Origin: Wolbachia endosymbiont of Encarsia formosa
GTDB taxonomy: Bacteria; Pseudomonadota; Alphaproteobacteria; Rickettsiales; Anaplasmataceae
Assembly (NCBI RefSeq): GCF_039540065.1
Contig: NZ_CP154278.1
Span: 682,001 to 746,000 of the forward strand
Direction: 5' to 3'
Length of the DNA: 64,000 nucleotides
Shown here: positions 38,435-48,800 of the stretch, piece after piece
How positions within the stretch are numbered: the first letter of the stretch is position 1
How the letters are laid out: each line of letters opens with the position of its first letter
The notes under the pieces: model-generated
Databases searched by the model: none
The model's input: the letters and a program-made list of their open reading frames with translations, nothing else
Told to the model about the DNA's origin: nothing
Program-made: the position numbers and the translations under genes

Positions 38435-39274
38435 GTGAATCTACATGATATAATAAAGGGATTACAAGATTTTTGGGCAGATGAAGGGTGTACTATACTT
38501 CATCCATATACGTCTGAAGTTGGAGCTGGAACACTACATCCCGCAACAATCATGTCAGCAATTGATGAAAAATCAACAAAAATTGCGTATCTACAACCAG
38601 TAATAAGACCTACAGATGGGCGTTATGGCGACAACCCTAATCGCTTATATCAGCATCATCAATACCAAGTTATAATAAAACCATCTGGCAGCAATTTGCA
38701 AGATGTTTACTTAAATAGCTTAAAAGCTCTTGGTGTATCGACAAAAGAATATGATATTAAGTTTATTGAAGATGATTGGGAAAACCCAAGTGTTGGTGCA
38801 TCCGGTCTTGGTTGGGAGGTTACATGCAACGGAATGGAAGTAACACAACTTACTTATATACAGCAAGTGGGAGGTATTGACTGCAGAATAATTCCTGGTG
38901 AAGTAGCATATGGGTTAGAGCGTTTAGCAATGTGCATACAGGGTGTAGATAATGTTTACGACATAATGTGGAACGATAATGGTGTAACTTATGGAGATAT
39001 TTTTAAACAAAGAGAGCGAGAGTTTTCTTACCTGGCACTTGATTATTATGATACTAAAGTAGTACAACAGCAGTTTGAGGATACAGAAAAACTGTGTAAA
39101 TTCCTTGTTGAAAAAGAATTGCCGATAGCAGCTTATGACCAATGTATTAAAACGAGCCATCTACTTAATATACTTGATGCAAGAGGTGTGCTTGGTGTGA
39201 ATGAACGTACATCCTATATTGGTAGAGTGAGAGAGTTAACAAAAAAATGCTGTGAATTATATAGAGCAAAGTAG
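38435..39274 (+). CDS. glyQ: glycyl-tRNA synthetase alpha subunit
   Basis: A 279-residue class II synthetase subunit that, with GlyS, charges tRNA-Gly. It shows FWADEGCTILHPY, VGAGTLHPATIMSA, AYLQPVIRPTDGRYGDNPNRLYQHHQYQV in pieces, and EVTQLTYIQQVGG. Length and order are normal. GTG start at 38435 with no strong ribosome site; glyS follows after three bases. Confidence 0.95.
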   Translation: MNLHDIIKGLQDFWADEGCTILHPYTSEVGAGTLHPATIMSAIDEKSTKIAYLQPVIRPTDGRYGDNPNRLYQHHQYQVIIKPSGSNLQDVYLNSLKALGVSTKEYDIKFIEDDWENPSVGASGLGWEVTCNGMEVTQLTYIQQVGGIDCRIIPGEVAYGLERLAMCIQGVDNVYDIMWNDNGVTYGDIFKQREREFSYLALDYYDTKVVQQQFEDTEKLCKFLVEKELPIAAYDQCIKTSHLLNILDARGVLGVNERTSYIGRVRELTKKCCELYRAK

Positions 39275-39277
39275 AAT

Positions 39278-41386
39278 ATGTTGTCACAATTATTGTTTGA
39301 ATGTCTTTCAGAAGAAATTCCATCAAGAATGCAGAATTCATCTGCAGCTCAGGTTAAGAGCTATATCACTAATGCTTTTAGTAAAAATAATGTGAAATTT
39401 GCATCTATAGAAGTTTATGTGACTGCACGTCGCATTGCTCTTTTTATTGATGGCATAAGTGCTTTAGAGCTAAAAGATTCTAACAATGAAATTAAAGGAC
39501 CAAGAGTTAATGCACCGAAAAGTGCTATCGAAGGTTTTTTGAGAAAAAATCGGAAAGGTGAAGAAGATTTACTCATTCGCAAAGTAAATGATGAAGATTT
39601 TTACTTCATTAAGAGAGAAAGCTGCTTATTTAACATCAACGGGTTTCTCAAAAATCAACTGGAGGAAATGCTAAAAAACTTTTCTTGGCCAAAGAGTATG
39701 AGATGGAGTGAAAGAAAAGAGAGATGGGTTAGGCCAATTAAAAATATTCTATGTATTTTAAATGACGAAATAATACCTATATCTTTTGCAGGGGTTACAG
39801 CATGCAACGTGACGTATGGTCATAGGTTTCTTTCAGGTGATGCAGTACTTACTGTTAAAACACCCAAAGACTATTTTGAATTGTTAGAAAAAAATAATGT
39901 CATTCTCCAGTTGGACAAAAGAAAGCAATTTATACTAGATCAGATTAATAAGTTTACAGAAGAGGAGAACTTACAACTTGAAAAAAATGATTATTTACTT
40001 AATGAATTGGCAGGGCTTATAGAGTGGCCAATAGTATTATTTGGTAAAGTAAAATCATCAGAATTACCGAAGGAAGTAATATTTAGTATAATTAATACGC
40101 AGCAAAAGTATCTTGCTTTAAGTGATGGACAGAAAATATCACATTTTGTTACTGTTGTAAATGTTAACAATAATGAAGTTGTCAAAGGTCATGAAAGAAT
40201 ATTAGAAGCACGTCTTGCTGATGCCCAGTTTTTGATATCTCAAGACAAGAAGGAAAACCTAGATTACTATGTCAAAAAATTGAGCTCTATTTCATTTCAT
40301 GCTTCGCTCGGTAGCGTAGAAGAAAAAGTGAAGCGTATTATCGCTCTTTCAAAGTATATAGCGATATTTATTCCACATGCTTCATTAATTAAAGTTGAAC
40401 GTGCTGCATATTTAGCAAAGGCAGATCTTGCAACGTTGATAGTGAAAGAATTTCCTGGATTGCAAGGAGTAATGAGTGGATACTACGCTTCTTATTTTCA
40501 AGAAGATAAAGAAGTAGTAGAAGCTATAACTGAGCACTATAAGCCAATTGGATCGGAGCAAGAATGTCCTAAATCTCCTACTGCGATTGCTGTAGCTATT
40601 GCAGACAAGATGGATAGTTTGGTTGGTTTAATTGCAGCAGGTGAGAAAATCTCTGGTTCGTATGATCAGTTTGGTTTGCGGAGAATGACAATTGGTATAA
40701 TTAGAACAATACTTGAAAATAATTTGCATATTCCAATTAGATTGCTGATAGATAAGTCAGTATCTTTATGTTCAAGACTTCTATTGAATAAAAATATAAC
40801 TCCAGTTGATAAGCCAAGTGAAAAACAAATTTCAGAACTAGTATTTAAATTCTGCTTAGAAAGGTTCAAGATTATTTTAAAAAATAGAAATATAAGGCAA
40901 GATGTTGTAGATTCAATACTATATAAAGTCGATATTAATGATCTGCTGAAAGCGGAAAAGCAAACTGTGATATTGGATCGTTATCTTAGTACAAAAGAAG
41001 GTGAACAGGTTCTAAGCACTTATAAAAGAGCCAGTAATATGATGGGCAAAGTGAGAAAAAGTGATGGCACTACTTATAATCCATCTTACAGTAAGAAGTT
41101 TTTGATTGAAAATGAGGAGATTGCGCTATCAAATTGTGCTATAGCTGCTTGTAAAAACATAAAACAAGCGATAGAAAATAACGACTTTAATACAGCGCTT
41201 GATGAACTTGCTCGTTTTGCTCCATTTATCAATCAATTTATGGACAGTGTAAAGATTAACTGTGATTCTAATGAGCTTAGAATAAACAGGTTATCTTTGC
41301 TTGCAAATGTTGTTTCTACCTTTCATTTAGTAGCAGAGTTTAACCTTATACAGGTTAAACAATTGATAAATGCTCAGGCAATATAA
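39278..41386 (+). CDS. glyS: glycyl-tRNA synthetase beta subunit
   Basis: A 702-residue subunit that binds tRNA-Gly and has HD-like and anticodon-binding parts. Seen: LLFECLSEEIPSRMQ, MRWSERKERWVRPIKNILCIL, YGHRFLSGDAV, LNELAGLIEWPIVLFG, FPGLQGVMSGYYA, EHYKPIG and DKMDSLVGLIAAGEK-SGSYDQFGLRR. Length is close to E. coli GlyS. The end overlaps the uvrC start by 17 bases. Confidence 0.95.
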   Translation: MLSQLLFECLSEEIPSRMQNSSAAQVKSYITNAFSKNNVKFASIEVYVTARRIALFIDGISALELKDSNNEIKGPRVNAPKSAIEGFLRKNRKGEEDLLIRKVNDEDFYFIKRESCLFNINGFLKNQLEEMLKNFSWPKSMRWSERKERWVRPIKNILCILNDEIIPISFAGVTACNVTYGHRFLSGDAVLTVKTPKDYFELLEKNNVILQLDKRKQFILDQINKFTEEENLQLEKNDYLLNELAGLIEWPIVLFGKVKSSELPKEVIFSIINTQQKYLALSDGQKISHFVTVVNVNNNEVVKGHERILEARLADAQFLISQDKKENLDYYVKKLSSISFHASLGSVEEKVKRIIALSKYIAIFIPHASLIKVERAAYLAKADLATLIVKEFPGLQGVMSGYYASYFQEDKEVVEAITEHYKPIGSEQECPKSPTAIAVAIADKMDSLVGLIAAGEKISGSYDQFGLRRMTIGIIRTILENNLHIPIRLLIDKSVSLCSRLLLNKNITPVDKPSEKQISELVFKFCLERFKIILKNRNIRQDVVDSILYKVDINDLLKAEKQTVILDRYLSTKEGEQVLSTYKRASNMMGKVRKSDGTTYNPSYSKKFLIENEEIALSNCAIAACKNIKQAIENNDFNTALDELARFAPFINQFMDSVKINCDSNELRINRLSLLANVVSTFHLVAEFNLIQVKQLINAQAI

Positions 41387-43187
41387 GGAACAAATCAAAT
41401 CATCTCCACAATCCTGTGGCGTTTATAAGATGATTGGAGATAAGAGTAAGGTTTTATACATTGGTAAAGCAAAAAACTTGAAGTCGAGATTATCTGACTA
41501 CCTTCAATTCGAAAACCTTTCTGAACGAATCAGAGTAATGATCTCACAGGTTATTAAGGTTGAAATATTCATCACTGAGAATGAAATCGAAGCATTGCTT
41601 CTTGAAGTACAGTTAATAAAATCGTTAAAACCATCTTATAATATTTTGCTTAGGGATGGAAAATCTTATCCTTATATAACAATTTCTAAGCATGATTATC
41701 CAAGAATAGCGAAATATAGAGGTAAGTTTAAGAAGAATGAGTTTCATTACTATGGCCCTTTTCCATCTGCTGCTGCTGTTAAGAACACTATATTATCATT
41801 GCAAAAAGCTTTTCTCTTAAGAGTATGTTCAGATCAATATTTCTCTTCAACAAAAAGACCATGTCTTGAGTATCAAGTTAAGCGCTGTTCAGCACCATGC
41901 GTAGATAAAATTACAAAAGATGATTACTGCAAATCAGTAAAACAAGCACAAGATACTCTGCTAGGAAGGAATAAAGAAGTGCAAAGACAGCTATTTTCTA
42001 CAATGGAAAAGTGCAGTAGGGAGATGAACTACGAGCTTGCTGCTGTCTATAGAGATCGATTGAAATTTCTTCAGCAGATTCAAATGCAGCCAATGGATTT
42101 TTCTTTTGAAGAAGATGCAGATTTCTTTAGCGTTGTACGTGAGGCAGACTTAGCATTCATTGGTGTACTATCTTTCAGAGATAAAGGTAACTATGGAAGC
42201 ATTCCTTACTTCATTGAGAATTGTAGTGATCATCCAAATGATGAAATTTTATCAACCTTTTTGGTCAATTTGTATAATCCAGTTAACACACCACCAGCGC
42301 AAATTTACGTTCCCGATTTTATTAAGGATAAGGAAATTATAGAACAAGCACTTTATGATCTTACTCAAAAATCAATAAAAGTTTTGCATGCGAAAAATAG
42401 CAAAGAACGTGATTTGTTGAATTTTATTTACAATAATTCTCAGCATAGCCTAGAGCAGAAGCTTACTGATTATAGAAATAACCTAGAAAAGCTCGAAGAG
42501 CTTAGGAAGATTTTCTCGTTACCAAATATTCCAAAGCGTATCGAGGTTTATGATAATAGCCATATATCTGGAAATCAACAAGTTGGTGTGATGATTGTTG
42601 CAGGGCAGGAAGGTTTTTTAAAAAGTGAATACAAAAAATTTACTATAAAAGAAGAAATTTCAGGTGATGACTATAAAATGATGAGAGAAGTGCTGACTAG
42701 ACGTTTCTCTGGCAATATAAAAGATATAATCCCTGATTTTTTACTGATTGATGGCGGTCCAGGACATGTTTCCATAGTGCAGAATGTGTTGGAAATATTG
42801 AATATAAAAGTTCCTTTTGCTTGTATGGCAAAAGGTCATGATCGTAATGCAGGAAATGAAAGATTTTATGTGCCTAGCAGAGAAGAATTTACTCTAGCAA
42901 GTGACAGTAAGGTCATGCTTTATTTACAATTGCTGCGTAATGAAGCTCACCGTTTTGCAATAACTTCGCACAGAAAAAAACGCGATAAACAGTTTTTTGC
43001 TTCACAATTAAGTGAAATATCAGGTGTTGGCAGTAAAAGAAAGAAGGCACTCATGTCTCATTTTGGTTCGGTAGAAAATATAAGCAAAGCTTCTCTAGCT
43101 GAAATTCAAAACGTACCTGGAATTAGTAAAGGTTTAGCAGAAATCATTCTTCAACACGTGAATTCTAAGAAAGGTACTCCTAAATAG
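41370..43187 (+). CDS. uvrC: excinuclease ABC subunit C
   Basis: A 605-residue nuclease that makes both cuts in nucleotide excision repair. The N-terminal GIY-YIG domain (about 10-95; GVYKMIGD, VLYIGKAKNLKSRL) makes the 3' cut. A UvrB-binding helix pair (about 195-235) is followed by the RNase H-like domain (about 380-530; RIEVYDNSHISGNQ, PDFLLIDGGPGH) for the 5' cut, and two helix-hairpin-helix motifs (ISGVGSKRKKALMSHFG, VPGISKGLAEIIL) end the protein. Translation is likely coupled to glyS by the overlap. Confidence 0.96.
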   Translation: MLRQYKEQIKSSPQSCGVYKMIGDKSKVLYIGKAKNLKSRLSDYLQFENLSERIRVMISQVIKVEIFITENEIEALLLEVQLIKSLKPSYNILLRDGKSYPYITISKHDYPRIAKYRGKFKKNEFHYYGPFPSAAAVKNTILSLQKAFLLRVCSDQYFSSTKRPCLEYQVKRCSAPCVDKITKDDYCKSVKQAQDTLLGRNKEVQRQLFSTMEKCSREMNYELAAVYRDRLKFLQQIQMQPMDFSFEEDADFFSVVREADLAFIGVLSFRDKGNYGSIPYFIENCSDHPNDEILSTFLVNLYNPVNTPPAQIYVPDFIKDKEIIEQALYDLTQKSIKVLHAKNSKERDLLNFIYNNSQHSLEQKLTDYRNNLEKLEELRKIFSLPNIPKRIEVYDNSHISGNQQVGVMIVAGQEGFLKSEYKKFTIKEEISGDDYKMMREVLTRRFSGNIKDIIPDFLLIDGGPGHVSIVQNVLEILNIKVPFACMAKGHDRNAGNERFYVPSREEFTLASDSKVMLYLQLLRNEAHRFAITSHRKKRDKQFFASQLSEISGVGSKRKKALMSHFGSVENISKASLAEIQNVPGISKGLAEIILQHVNSKKGTPK

Positions 43188-43198
43188 GTACTCTAAAA

Positions 43199-43690
43199 TT
43201 AACCTTTATTTCTTCTTAATAAGACATAAAAAGCTCCTTTGCCACCATGTTTTTTTATGGCTTGCTGATAGTATAAGATCATATTTCGAACTTTTGTGTC
43301 ATTCAACCACTTATTTACGCTATTCTTTATAGTGTCTATTTTATCTGTACTATTACCATGCCCCGTAATTACCAATAAGCACCTATTCCTTGCTTGATAA
43401 TTTTTGATAATAAAATCTATCAATTTACAATAAGCATTATCTATACTATATCCATGCAAATCGAGTTTATCGCTTATAAAATATTTGCCACTATCGATCT
43501 TTAATTTTGTATTGTAGTCAAGACAAAATGATGAATCACCATTATCAGTATTAAGAAAATTTTCTTGTAAACTAGAGGCACCTTTATCAATCATAGATTT
43601 TATATTTACTTTGTGATCAACTTTCAAAGTAACTTTTCCACATTCTATTGGCTTAACATTTTTTTGCCAATCTAACTCATCGTCTGACAT
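43199..43690 (-). CDS. Smr domain protein
   Basis: A 163-residue protein. The C-terminal half is an Smr (MutS2-related) domain: LDLHGYSIDNAYCKLIDFI and LLVITGHGNS, with the late strand GAFYVLLRR. Smr domains nick DNA or cleave mRNA on stalled ribosomes. The N-terminal 80 residues are charged and unrelated. The second motif reads GHGNS where GHGxG is usual. It converges with uvrC and is divergent from the rRNA methylase. Confidence 0.85.
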   Translation of the reverse strand: MSDDELDWQKNVKPIECGKVTLKVDHKVNIKSMIDKGASSLQENFLNTDNGDSSFCLDYNTKLKIDSGKYFISDKLDLHGYSIDNAYCKLIDFIIKNYQARNRCLLVITGHGNSTDKIDTIKNSVNKWLNDTKVRNMILYYQQAIKKHGGKGAFYVLLRRNKG

Positions 43691-43782
43691 TAATTCATTA
43701 ATTGAACTGCATAATTTTACAATAATATATAAACACAGTAAAATATTGCTTACTCTATAAAAATCTGATTTTTAATAATGAG

Positions 43783-44541
43783 ATGAAGTCATTAAAAGCT
43801 AATGAAAACTGTTGGATATATGGAAAGCACACTTGTATTTCAGCATTAAGAAACAAAAATAGGCGGTGTATAGAACTGTTAGTAACAGAAAATTTCTACA
43901 GAGAATTTGAGAAAGACATTAAACAATGTGCAGATAGTAAGGGCATTAAACCTCGACTGGTAGAGAACAAAATGTTCAATGATGTTTTACCCAAAGGTGT
44001 AAATCACCAAGGAATTGCTTTAAAAGTTACTCCTATTTTTCATAGCTTAAATATTGAAGAAATAGCTGAAAACAGCTCTACTATAGTCATTTTAGATCAA
44101 ATTACTGATACACACAATATAGGATCGATTTTAAGAACCTCAGCTTGTTTCAACATTGATGCACTGGTTTTACCACATCACCATTCACCTAGCGAAAATG
44201 CATCTATCGCAAAAGCAGCAAGTGGAGCACTGGATATTGTTCCTCTAATATACGTTACAAACATAGTAAAAACGATGGAGTCTTTAAAAAAGATAGGCTA
44301 CTGGTGTTATGGGTTTGATTGCAATGCAAAGGAAAATATAGATGAAATAAAGAATTTTGGGCAAAAAAGAGTAATTATTTTTGGTTCTGAAGAGAAAGGA
44401 ATGCGGAGATTAGTGAAAGAAAGTTGTGATTATCTTTTAAAAATTCCAATGTCAAACGTAATTGATAGTCTAAATGTTTCAAACGCAGCAGCAATAGGAC
44501 TATATTCCATTTACATTAAAACAAAAATCACTGCAAATTAG
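43783..44541 (+). CDS. rlmB: 23S rRNA (guanosine-2'-O-)-methyltransferase, TrmH/RlmB family
   Basis: A 252-residue SPOUT methyltransferase. The N-terminal substrate-binding part starts WIYGKHTCISALRNKNRR. The knotted catalytic domain shows motif 1 DTHNIGSILRTSA, motif 2 IIFGSEEKGMRRLV and motif 3 KIPMSNVIDSLNVSNAAAI, which bind S-adenosylmethionine. RlmB methylates G2251 of 23S rRNA; the exact target here is inferred from the family. Confidence 0.9.
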   Translation: MKSLKANENCWIYGKHTCISALRNKNRRCIELLVTENFYREFEKDIKQCADSKGIKPRLVENKMFNDVLPKGVNHQGIALKVTPIFHSLNIEEIAENSSTIVILDQITDTHNIGSILRTSACFNIDALVLPHHHSPSENASIAKAASGALDIVPLIYVTNIVKTMESLKKIGYWCYGFDCNAKENIDEIKNFGQKRVIIFGSEEKGMRRLVKESCDYLLKIPMSNVIDSLNVSNAAAIGLYSIYIKTKITAN

Positions 44542-44558
44542 TTGCAATAAAACAAGGA

Positions 44559-44589
44559 TGTCATTCCAGCATGTGATACTGGAATGACA
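44559..44589. repeat. palindromic repeat (TGTCATTCCAG hairpin)
   Basis: TGTCATTCCAG at 44559-44569 and CTGGAATGACA at 44579-44589 form an 11-base-pair perfect hairpin just after rlmB; it could also act as a transcript end between converging genes. Confidence 0.8.
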
Positions 44590-44631
44590 ACAGTTGATGA
44601 TATCTTGCGATGTCATTCACTAGCACTTACA

Positions 44632-45309
44632 TTACCAATCCCAAGAAAGAGGTGAACTTGAATCTGTTGGAATCTCGAAGGATGGCTGTGACATTACTGC
44701 CTTTACAGCTTCTTGAAATCCTGCATCTTGAGCATTGACTGCAATTTTGGCACTAGCTTGAAAACTTGGGTTTTTTACTAGCTCGGTGGCTACATCTTCA
44801 GGCGTTGGTCCCAATCCTTTTGCAGTTAAGAACTCTTTTGCTATCTTTTCACTACCTTGAGCACCATATACTTTGTCGTCAGCATTATCTTGAACCCTGT
44901 CTAAAGCTTCCCCAAGTTTATTTACTAAGATTGATTGTTTGCCATCTTTAGCAGGAAGAATAACTTCTGCGAAAGCTTTTTGGTTTGCTGCATCTGTAAG
45001 GTTGGAAGCATCGATTTTAACAAAACTAGTATCTACTGTGCCTTTAGTGTAAACCTTCTTAGTATCATCAGTACCAACTGTTGCAAGAGCAGGAACTAAA
45101 ACATCCACAACAGGCTGTTTTACTACTTCTTCTGCAACTTTTGTTGCAAGATCTGCAGTTTTAAGAAACGTACTCTCTGCTGTTGTTTTAGTGTAAACAC
45201 CATTATCACCAGCTCCTGCTTTAAGCTTTCCTACTAGAGCATTTATAAAGTCACCATCGTCTATGAGCTGTTGTTCTGTTTTACCATTCAAATTATCACT
45301 CAACGCCAT
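44632..45309 (-). CDS. hypothetical protein with three VYTK-type internal repeats
   Basis: A 225-residue soluble, acidic, alanine-rich protein. Three related units start with VYTKTTAESTFLKT, VYTKGTVDTSFVKI and VYGAQGSEKIAKEFL, each preceded by a DD/GDN turn and followed by a helical stretch ending in VxxxLVxxP-like residues. The spacing recalls tail-fibre or surface-adhesin repeats, but no phage gene is nearby. The ATG at 45309 has GGAG about 10 nt upstream; an earlier ATG at 45471 would start inside a palindromic repeat and is rejected. The protein ends in SWDW. Function unknown. Confidence 0.6.
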   Translation of the reverse strand: MALSDNLNGKTEQQLIDDGDFINALVGKLKAGAGDNGVYTKTTAESTFLKTADLATKVAEEVVKQPVVDVLVPALATVGTDDTKKVYTKGTVDTSFVKIDASNLTDAANQKAFAEVILPAKDGKQSILVNKLGEALDRVQDNADDKVYGAQGSEKIAKEFLTAKGLGPTPEDVATELVKNPSFQASAKIAVNAQDAGFQEAVKAVMSQPSFEIPTDSSSPLSWDW

Positions 45310-45450
45310 ATCACACTCTCCGTTAATTATAAAAACCATAATGTGCATGAAAATAATATAAATTCCGTAAATACTAGATTTTGCATAAGATTTCCTTGAA
45401 GCTTTTTGCTTCAGAATTCTTCTCTTGTGATTCAAGTATGTAGCAGATGA

Positions 45451-45816
45451 TGTCATCCCAGTGCTTGACACTGGGATCTCATTTTATTTTATAATTTCAT
45501 CATATAAATCAGTCCAATTTGGGTTTTCCCTTTCAACTAAATCAATTTTCCACTCTCTTTTCCAGCTTTTCAAAAGTTTTTCTCTGTTCAGAGCTGAACC
45601 TACATCTTGAAATATCTCAAAGTAAACTAATTTCTGCACATTGTACTTTGATGTAAAGCCAGAAATAACTTTATTTTTATGTTCCCAAATTCGTTTAGTT
45701 AGATTTGACGTTATACCTATATACAGAGCCTTATTGTGCTTGCTTGTAAGTTATAATAACTTTTCATATCTAGTAAGTAAATTTACTAGATCCCAGTGTC
45801 AAGCACTGGGATGACA
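45451..45816. mobile_element. putative GIY-YIG cassette bounded by 29-bp inverted palindromic repeats
   Basis: The left end (45451-45479) and right end (45788-45816) are exact reverse complements over 29 bases. Each end is itself a hairpin (CCCAGTG...CACTGGG). Between them lies only the broken GIY-YIG nuclease gene. A gene-less element with nearly the same ends is at 54674-54818. This is consistent with a small mobile unit. No target-site duplication is obvious. Confidence 0.45.
45484..45767 (-). pseudogene. GIY-YIG nuclease (YhbQ/UPF0213-like), frameshifted at codon 6
   Basis: Read from 45767, the frame begins M-K-S-Y-Y and then needs one extra base to continue as ILTSKHNKALYIGITSNL, RIWEHKNKV, FTSKYNVQKLVYFE, LNREKLLKSWKREWKIDLV and NPNWTDLYDEIIK, ending TAA at 45484-45486. 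That is a complete small GIY-YIG domain of about 94 residues with the Y-IGI core, the conserved Arg and the Glu region. The 284-bp length equals 95 codons minus one base, so a single deletion explains the break. Proteins of this family are single-domain endonucleases of uncertain role. Confidence 0.75.
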
Positions 45817-45879
45817 GAAGAGAGAACTGGGGTAACATCGAATTGAATGACAAGAAGAGGGCAGGGCCCTCCTTGTATA

Positions 45880-48800
45880 TTATATATAGGCTGAGTTATG
45901 ATCGTGATAAACGTGATCGCTTGTGCAGTCGAACATTTTCACAAAACCATTCTCTAGATAGAGATTATATTCATGATGTTGATCTAATAACTCAAAGTTA
46001 TCTTGTGTTTCTAAGCTGAAGTGACTTGAATCTGATAGCAATTCGTAATTTGGATTATCTATTTTACTAATGCTGCTTATTACTTTGCCATTACCATTTG
46101 ATATAGCCAAACTATAACTATCACCATCCTTCATTATTTTGATGGATACCTTATCTTCAGGTAACACTATAAGCTTTTTCGTGTCACTATCGTGAATTAG
46201 AAATTTGCCATCTTTAAAGTAATACTTGTCTTCCGGCAAAGCACCAATCTTATAATCCGATGTATGCAGTTTGTTCCAAAAATCTAACACAGATTGCTTA
46301 TCTGCTCCTTCTGATCTATTATACAAGGCTTTCACATCATTATAATCTATGATTACATTTGCCTTATGCTTTCCTTCTACATCTCTATCATAGCTCTTTT
46401 CTATTTTCAAGATTGTGTCTTTCAACACTACCTGCTCTTTCTCCTCCACTGAAGATGACCTTTTTGCCCTTGTTGGAATTTGTGGTTGATCAGACTGTAT
46501 TTCACTATTGTCGTTTGATACAGTTCTCTCTTCAGCAACAACATTAGTAGTACTATGAACTTCTGTCTTAGTTTCACTTACTTGCCCTTTTGGACTTTCG
46601 GTTTGTTTCTCTTTTGTGAATATTCTCTGATAGTCAGTGTAGCCTCTATTAGTGTCACCGATATCTCCATCACCTTGATCAAAAGTTATTTTTTTACTTC
46701 CATTTCCCATATCCTCAATTTCAACTTGAGGAGAAACAGATGATAGGAAATCGTTATAACTGTAGTTATAATCAGCAGAAAAGAATATTTTTCCTTTGAA
46801 GTTATGGAAGTTATTAGATAACATTCCAATTTCTTCATCAGTATCACCATCAAATAGTTTTACTTTAGTGAAATATCTTTGATTGTTGATTCTCACTATT
46901 TCACCACTCGAGTTTCTTTGTATCTGATAATCATTTGGATCATGTTTAATGGTAAAAAGTTTACCAGGGGCATATTTTTCTAAGTTTATAAGGCCCACAT
47001 TTATATGTTTATGAGAATAATCTCTCTTTTCATATTCATGTGCAAATACTGGGTCAATATATTTGTATTCGTCTGGTATGCTACTATATTCTCTTCCTTC
47101 AGAATCAGATGGTGCTAATTTATATTGTCGATCTTTTTCCACCAATTTTAGGTGAGTAACATTGCCTGGCAATTGAAACCTTACGTTTTTTCCATGATCA
47201 TGAATGAGCAAGTTACTTTCATTTATAACTTCACCTCTTTCATTTTTTATTTCTTCAGTAATATAGAAACCCATATTTTTGAATGCATGTAGATTTTCGC
47301 CTCCTTGCTTTACAACCGCTTCGTATACATCGTCGTCTGTTCTATCAGTCCCTTTATCATCCAATAATGTTCCTTTTTCTACGATTACGCCGCTTTCTCT
47401 TTGCTCATCAGAATATTGAGCATGCTTTGAATCCTGATGATTTAGAATTTTGGTCCCTCTAAGAAGAAGAGAATCTAAATCTTTTTGAATGTGTCCAGTG
47501 CTAGGATGCAACAATTCATTTTCATGTAAATGTGCTTCATCAAAGTATTCATCACGTTCAACTGTTCTACCGTCTATTAAAGAAGCTTTATAATGACCAT
47601 TTTCTTTTGTAATAGCCATATAAGCACCACCGTCATATTGAGTATTCAAGTTGTGCAATATGTCCTCAAAAACAAAAGTTTCTTTAGTTTGGCCTTCAAT
47701 TTGCTTAAAAAATCCTGACTCGCTTGACAATTCTCCAAGCTTTGTATTTCCGTCATATATAGACAGTGCACCCATATCCCCGTGACCAAGAGCTTTGATA
47801 GAGAAGATCTTGCCTTCTTGTGGATCAATTGTACCTCTGATCAAGTTTGTATCGATATTGACCATTTCTTCTAACATCTTTTCTACGTCAATGTTCTGAG
47901 TTTATTTTACTTGTTTCAAGCCAGCGTTTATGGTTTTATCAAGCAAATCATCTTTCAGTTGTGTATATTTGTCCTGTGTAGCATTATATAATCTCTTATC
48001 TTCATTATGATAATTAGTGCTGGCTGAATTGCATTTTTCTACAAATTTCTCATAAGAGATCTCTACTCTTTTGTATTGTTCGTATGCATCATGACGCTGT
48101 GTTTCTTCCTGTTCACGCAGGCTTTTCAACATATCATTATATTTTATATCCTTCTGCTTATCTAAGTCTTCTTTCCCATCATAGTAAGATTTTCTAAGAT
48201 CTTCACCATGTTTTGATAATATCCTCAAAGCTTGCATTTTATACTCTTGACTATTTTGATATTCATTACCTTGTTGATCAGAGTAAGTCAGCTTAACCTG
48301 CCCATCAGTAGTTTTTACTGCCTTTAAGAAATGATATTCCTTTGATATATCTAGGGTATCATTTGTTGCCCTATTAACAGCACGAGCATAATCGTAAAAT
48401 GACACATGCTCTACAGCAGAGAAACTTCCAACGTTTTCTCCATCTATTTTTTCTATATTTGCTTTATAATACGATACATCTTTAATTTCTCCACCCACTA
48501 TTTCTTGACCAGTTGCTATAAAATCTCCTTTTGTAACTTGCAAAGCGTTGAGATGTTCCATTGCAGTTTCTGTATCATTCTCAGCAAGCCAACTTTTGAA
48601 GTCAGCATCATGTCCTTTTATGTCTTTCAAGAAACTTTTTGATTCATCTGATTTACCTTGAAGTAAAGCATCTAGGTAGTCTCTTAATAAACTAGGATCT
48701 TTTTCCTGTAAGTACATTATCAACGCATGACCAGTTTTATACACTAAACTGTTTTCTTCACCATTGGCTGAGTATTGTAAATTTAAAATTCCACCTAGAT

